Positions 63,617 through 64,000 of a stretch of 64,000 nucleotides of DNA are shown in pieces. The stretch's first letter is position 1. Every line of letters starts with the position of its first letter. Origin of the DNA: Amycolatopsis sp. FBCC-B4732 (GTDB taxonomy: Bacteria; Actinomycetota; Actinomycetes; Mycobacteriales; Pseudonocardiaceae); assembly GCF_023008405.1 (NCBI RefSeq), contig NZ_CP095376.1:5170001-5234000 (forward strand), given 5' to 3'. A program made the position numbers and the translations under genes. The notes beneath the pieces are model-generated. The model did not search any database. It was not told the DNA's origin and worked only from the letters and a program-made list of their open reading frames with translations.

Positions 63617-63652
63617 GGGGCAGGCCCCCGGTCCGTTCCGGCGGCCTGCCCC
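63617..63652. terminator. 10-bp hairpin after alkaline phosphatase
   Basis: GGGGCAGGCC (63617-63626) pairs perfectly with GGCCTGCCCC (63643-63652), with a 16-base loop that can itself fold. It starts 7 bases after the stop; typical actinobacterial terminator without U-tract. Confidence 0.75.
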
Positions 63653-63713
63653 ATGCCCCCTGGCGTCCCGGCTCCCTAGCGTGGGGAACACCGAGACACC
63701 AGGGGGTTTTCTC

Positions 63714-64000
63714 ATGCGGAAGTCTTTGCGGATCATCACGGCCGGCACGCTCGCCGCCCTGCTCGCGGCCACGACGGCGGCACCGGCGCTGGCGGCCGGG
63801 TCACCGGTGGCCGGGTCACCGGTGACCGGCTCGCCGGTGCAGGCGAGCCTGGACGTCCTGACCGGCCAGGACGGCGTCCCGGGCGCGGCGGCGGTGGTCC
63901 AGGACGGCGCCCGGACGCGGGTCACGCGCAGCGGCGCCGGCGACGTCACCACCGGGAAACTGTTCCCGCGCAACGGTTCCTTCCGCGCGGGCAGCGTCAC
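63714..64000 (+). CDS. Secreted serine hydrolase, D-Ala-D-Ala carboxypeptidase/beta-lactamase-like (3' end outside window)
   Basis: ATG 63714 behind AGGGG; about 95 codons are in the window. Signal peptide MRKSLRIITAGTLAALLAAT ending near PALAAG, then a threefold tandem GSPV (GSPVAGSPVTGSPV), then LDVLTGQDGVPGAAAVVQDGARTRVTRSGAGDV and NGSFRAGSV, the start of the class C/beta-lactamase-like fold just ahead of the SxxK motif. The catalytic part is beyond the window, so activity cannot be judged. Confidence 0.8.
   Translation, partial: MRKSLRIITAGTLAALLAATTAAPALAAGSPVAGSPVTGSPVQASLDVLTGQDGVPGAAAVVQDGARTRVTRSGAGDVTTGKLFPRNGSFRAGSV

Overview
The window is about 72% GC actinobacterial chromosome. 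Genes are dense, GTG starts and 4-bp start/stop overlaps are common, and the regulators are actinobacterial (WhiA, RbpA, HelR-type helicase, OpcA, actinobacterial CtaA and RapZ). Gene content, gene order and the style of the intergenic hairpins suggest a Pseudonocardiaceae member, most likely Amycolatopsis or a close relative. This is inference; no marker gene for species is present. The backbone is the conserved central-metabolism region that mycobacteria and streptomycetes also keep in nearly this order: mptB - ABC exporter - ctaA - qor - ctaB - tkt - tal - pgi - zwf - opcA - pgl - secG - tpiA - pgk - gap - whiA - yvcK - rapZ - uvrC - PH-domain protein - ribH - ribBA - ribE - rpe.

Layout. 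0-5.6 kb: mannosyltransferase MptB (cut by the window edge), an ABC-2 exporter pair, a small membrane protein, heme A synthase and a fatty-acid desaturase. 5.6-8.5 kb: hypothetical proteins (a 395-codon reading frame, a 61-aa membrane protein, an ATP-grasp protein and its small partner). 8.5-14 kb: quinone oxidoreductase, FKBP lipoprotein, HelD/HelR-type RNA polymerase-associated helicase, a membrane-anchored hypothetical and heme O synthase. 14.3-22.4 kb: a tightly coupled pentose-phosphate operon. 22.5-26.5 kb: a TetR/FAD-monooxygenase divergent pair, a sensor kinase without a partner, a 117-bp nested inverted repeat and RbpA. 26.6-30 kb: the gap-pgk-tpiA operon and secG.

30-49 kb looks like inserted or lineage-specific material, because it separates gap from whiA, which are normally neighbours. 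It holds a degenerate minisatellite (10 units, 52-63 bp), an AlkZ/YcaQ-like protein, a LysE exporter, a regulator/LLM oxidoreductase pair, a three-gene SMC complex of the JetABC/MksFEB type without a visible nuclease gene, an F420-type oxidoreductase, a HemF-like protein, a secreted multidomain sugar dehydrogenase fused to a PEBP domain, a decayed gene remnant, a TetR/sterol-desaturase pair and glucosyl-3-phosphoglycerate synthase. 49.2-60.2 kb returns to the conserved backbone (whiA-yvcK-rapZ-uvrC, then ribE-ribBA-ribH and rpe), with a secreted trypsin-like protease, an exonuclease III and a SecD-like lipoprotein between. 60.3-62.1 kb is a two-component system that appears dead: frameshifted kinase, regulator with internal deletions and frameshifts. 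The window ends with a secreted alkaline phosphatase and the start of a secreted serine hydrolase.

Most noteworthy: (1) the JetABC-like SMC operon with Asn in place of the usual Walker B Glu and no JetD; (2) the insertion region bordered by the minisatellite; (3) several unrelated perfect or near-perfect inverted repeats at gene ends, including the 117-bp nested one; (4) the decayed two-component system and the gene remnant at 45.8 kb; (5) substitutions at expected catalytic or ligand positions in CtaA and in the AlkZ-like protein. No tRNA, rRNA, CRISPR array, insertion sequence or transposase was seen.
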